Assembly: GCF_000721935.1 (NCBI RefSeq)
Contig: NZ_KL585398.1
Location: forward strand, 94,775 to 101,681
Direction: 5' to 3'
DNA from: Streptomyces sp. NRRL WC-3549
GTDB lineage: Bacteria > Actinomycetota > Actinomycetes > Streptomycetales > Streptomycetaceae
Length of the DNA stretch: 6,907 nt
Position numbers and translations under genes: made by a program. Position 1 is the first letter of the stretch; the number at the start of each line of letters is the position of its first letter. The notes under the pieces are model-generated. The model had not been told where the DNA came from. It did not search any database and worked only from the letters and a program-made list of their open reading frames with translations. This document shows positions 6,213 to 6,907 of this stretch, piece after piece.

Positions 6213-6888
6213 TCAGGCGGTGGCCTCCGCCGCCTCTTCGCCCGTCGCGCCCTCTCCGCCGCGCTCCTCCCCCTCGTCCTCGTCGTCCGCAGGGACCTCA
6301 CCGGCGCGCTCCGGAAGCTCCGCGGCCAGCGCCGCGGCGGCCTGGACCAGCGGCAGCGCCAGCAGCGCCCCGGTCCCCTCGCCGACCACCAGCCCGTGGT
6401 CCAGCAGCGGGGTCAGCGCCATCCGGTCCAGCGCCTTCCCCTGCGCGGGCTCCCCGCTCACCTGGCCCGCCAGCCACCAGTCCGGGGCCCGGAAGGCCGC
6501 CCGCTGGGCCACCAGGGCGCAGGCCGCCCCGACCATGCCGTCCAGGATCACCGGCATCCGCCGTACCGCGCTCTGCAGCAGGAAACCGGTCGTCGCCGCC
6601 AGATCGGCCCCGCCCACCGTGGCCAGCAGCTCCAGCAGGTCACCGAGGACCGGCCGGGCCCGGCGCAGCGCGTCCCGGATCGCGGCGCACTTGCGCATCC
6701 AGGCCAGGTCGTCGATGCCCGCGCCGCCGCGCCCGGTGACCACCGAGGCGTCCGTACCGCACAGTGCGGCGATCAGGGTCGAGGCCGCCGTCGTCCCGCC
6801 CACGCTCAGATCGCCCAGGACGACCAGGTCGGTGCCGGAGTCCGCCTCCTCGTCCGCGATCCGCATCCCCAGACGCACGGCCTGCTCG
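6213..6888 (-). CDS. cobT: Nicotinate-nucleotide-dimethylbenzimidazole phosphoribosyltransferase, C-terminal part
   Basis: The last 224 residues of CobT, which transfers phosphoribose from nicotinate mononucleotide to dimethylbenzimidazole, making alpha-ribazole phosphate for the CobS step. The genomic part begins EQAVRLGMRIADEEADSG. Family motifs follow: VVLGDLSVGGTTAAS, VTGRGGAGIDDLAWMRKC, ATVGGADLAA, and GEGTGALLALPLVQ, where the Glu (codon 6378-6380) matches the catalytic base of the Salmonella enzyme. The protein ends in an acidic low-complexity tail of about 30 residues, which I treat as non-catalytic. The 5' part is missing because the contig ends here; an apparent ATG start at 6903-6905 lies in adapter sequence and would add a false MCIRD. 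cobT lies upstream of cobS on the same strand, consistent with a cobalamin nucleotide-loop cluster. Confidence 0.95.
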
Positions 6889-6907
6889 CTGTCTCTTATA
6901 CACATCT
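6889..6907. other. Tn5/Nextera mosaic-end adapter (non-genomic)
   Basis: The last 19 bases, CTGTCTCTTATACACATCT, are exactly the reverse complement of the Tn5 mosaic end used in Nextera tagmentation libraries. The run is A/T-rich and abruptly ends cobT at the window edge, so it is adapter left on a contig end. On the minus strand it translates as MCIRDS or (V/M)YKRQ, known false N-termini in draft-assembly proteins. Confidence 0.97.

Noticed and set aside
6889..6907. A genuine Tn5-type transposon end.
   Set aside because: Only the 19-bp engineered mosaic end is present, exactly at the sequence edge, with no transposon interior. Library adapter is the simpler explanation.

Overview
The window is chromosomal DNA from a high-GC actinomycete, almost certainly a Streptomyces or close relative. 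The base composition is very GC-rich, third codon positions are nearly all G/C, GTG starts are common, and the gene order (sucB, lpd, pepA, then cobS/cobT) is one I associate with Streptomyces. It appears to be the end of a draft-assembly contig: the last 19 bases are the Tn5/Nextera mosaic-end adapter, not genome.

Layout. (1) 1-808, minus: the 5' part of an E2 acyltransferase gene (sucB) encoding two lipoyl domains and Ala/Pro linkers; the gene runs off the left edge. (2) 867-2255, minus: dihydrolipoamide dehydrogenase (E3), directly upstream of sucB, so the two probably form an lpd-sucB operon. (3) 2256-2601: lpd leader/promoter region, then two strong 11-bp hairpins that probably end pepA transcription. 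(4) 2602-4143, minus: M17 leucyl aminopeptidase with all catalytic residues. (5) 4144-4392: divergent promoter region containing a large inverted repeat. (6) 4393-5232, plus: lipoprotein of the GH114 (endo-alpha-1,4-polygalactosaminidase/TM1410-like) family. (7) 5239-5855, minus: cobS, interrupted by an internal deletion plus frame change at a GC-rich hairpin. (8) 5856-6212: no convincing gene. (9) 6213-6888, minus: the C-terminal part of cobT, cut by the contig end. (10) 6889-6907: adapter.

How the genes fit together. E2 and E3 are shared components of the pyruvate and 2-oxoglutarate dehydrogenase complexes. CobT and CobS carry out the nucleotide-loop steps of cobalamin synthesis (alpha-ribazole phosphate formation, then its joining to adenosylcobinamide-GDP). 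PepA is a housekeeping peptidase. The GH114 lipoprotein is an unrelated single gene, divergent from pepA and convergent with cobS.

I see no new biological system. The items most worth a second look are the adapter at the contig end and the false N-terminus it gives cobT, the broken cobS (probably an assembly or sequencing defect), the inverted repeat in the pepA/GH114 divergent region, and the GH114 lipoprotein with its plausible catalytic Asp/Glu pair.
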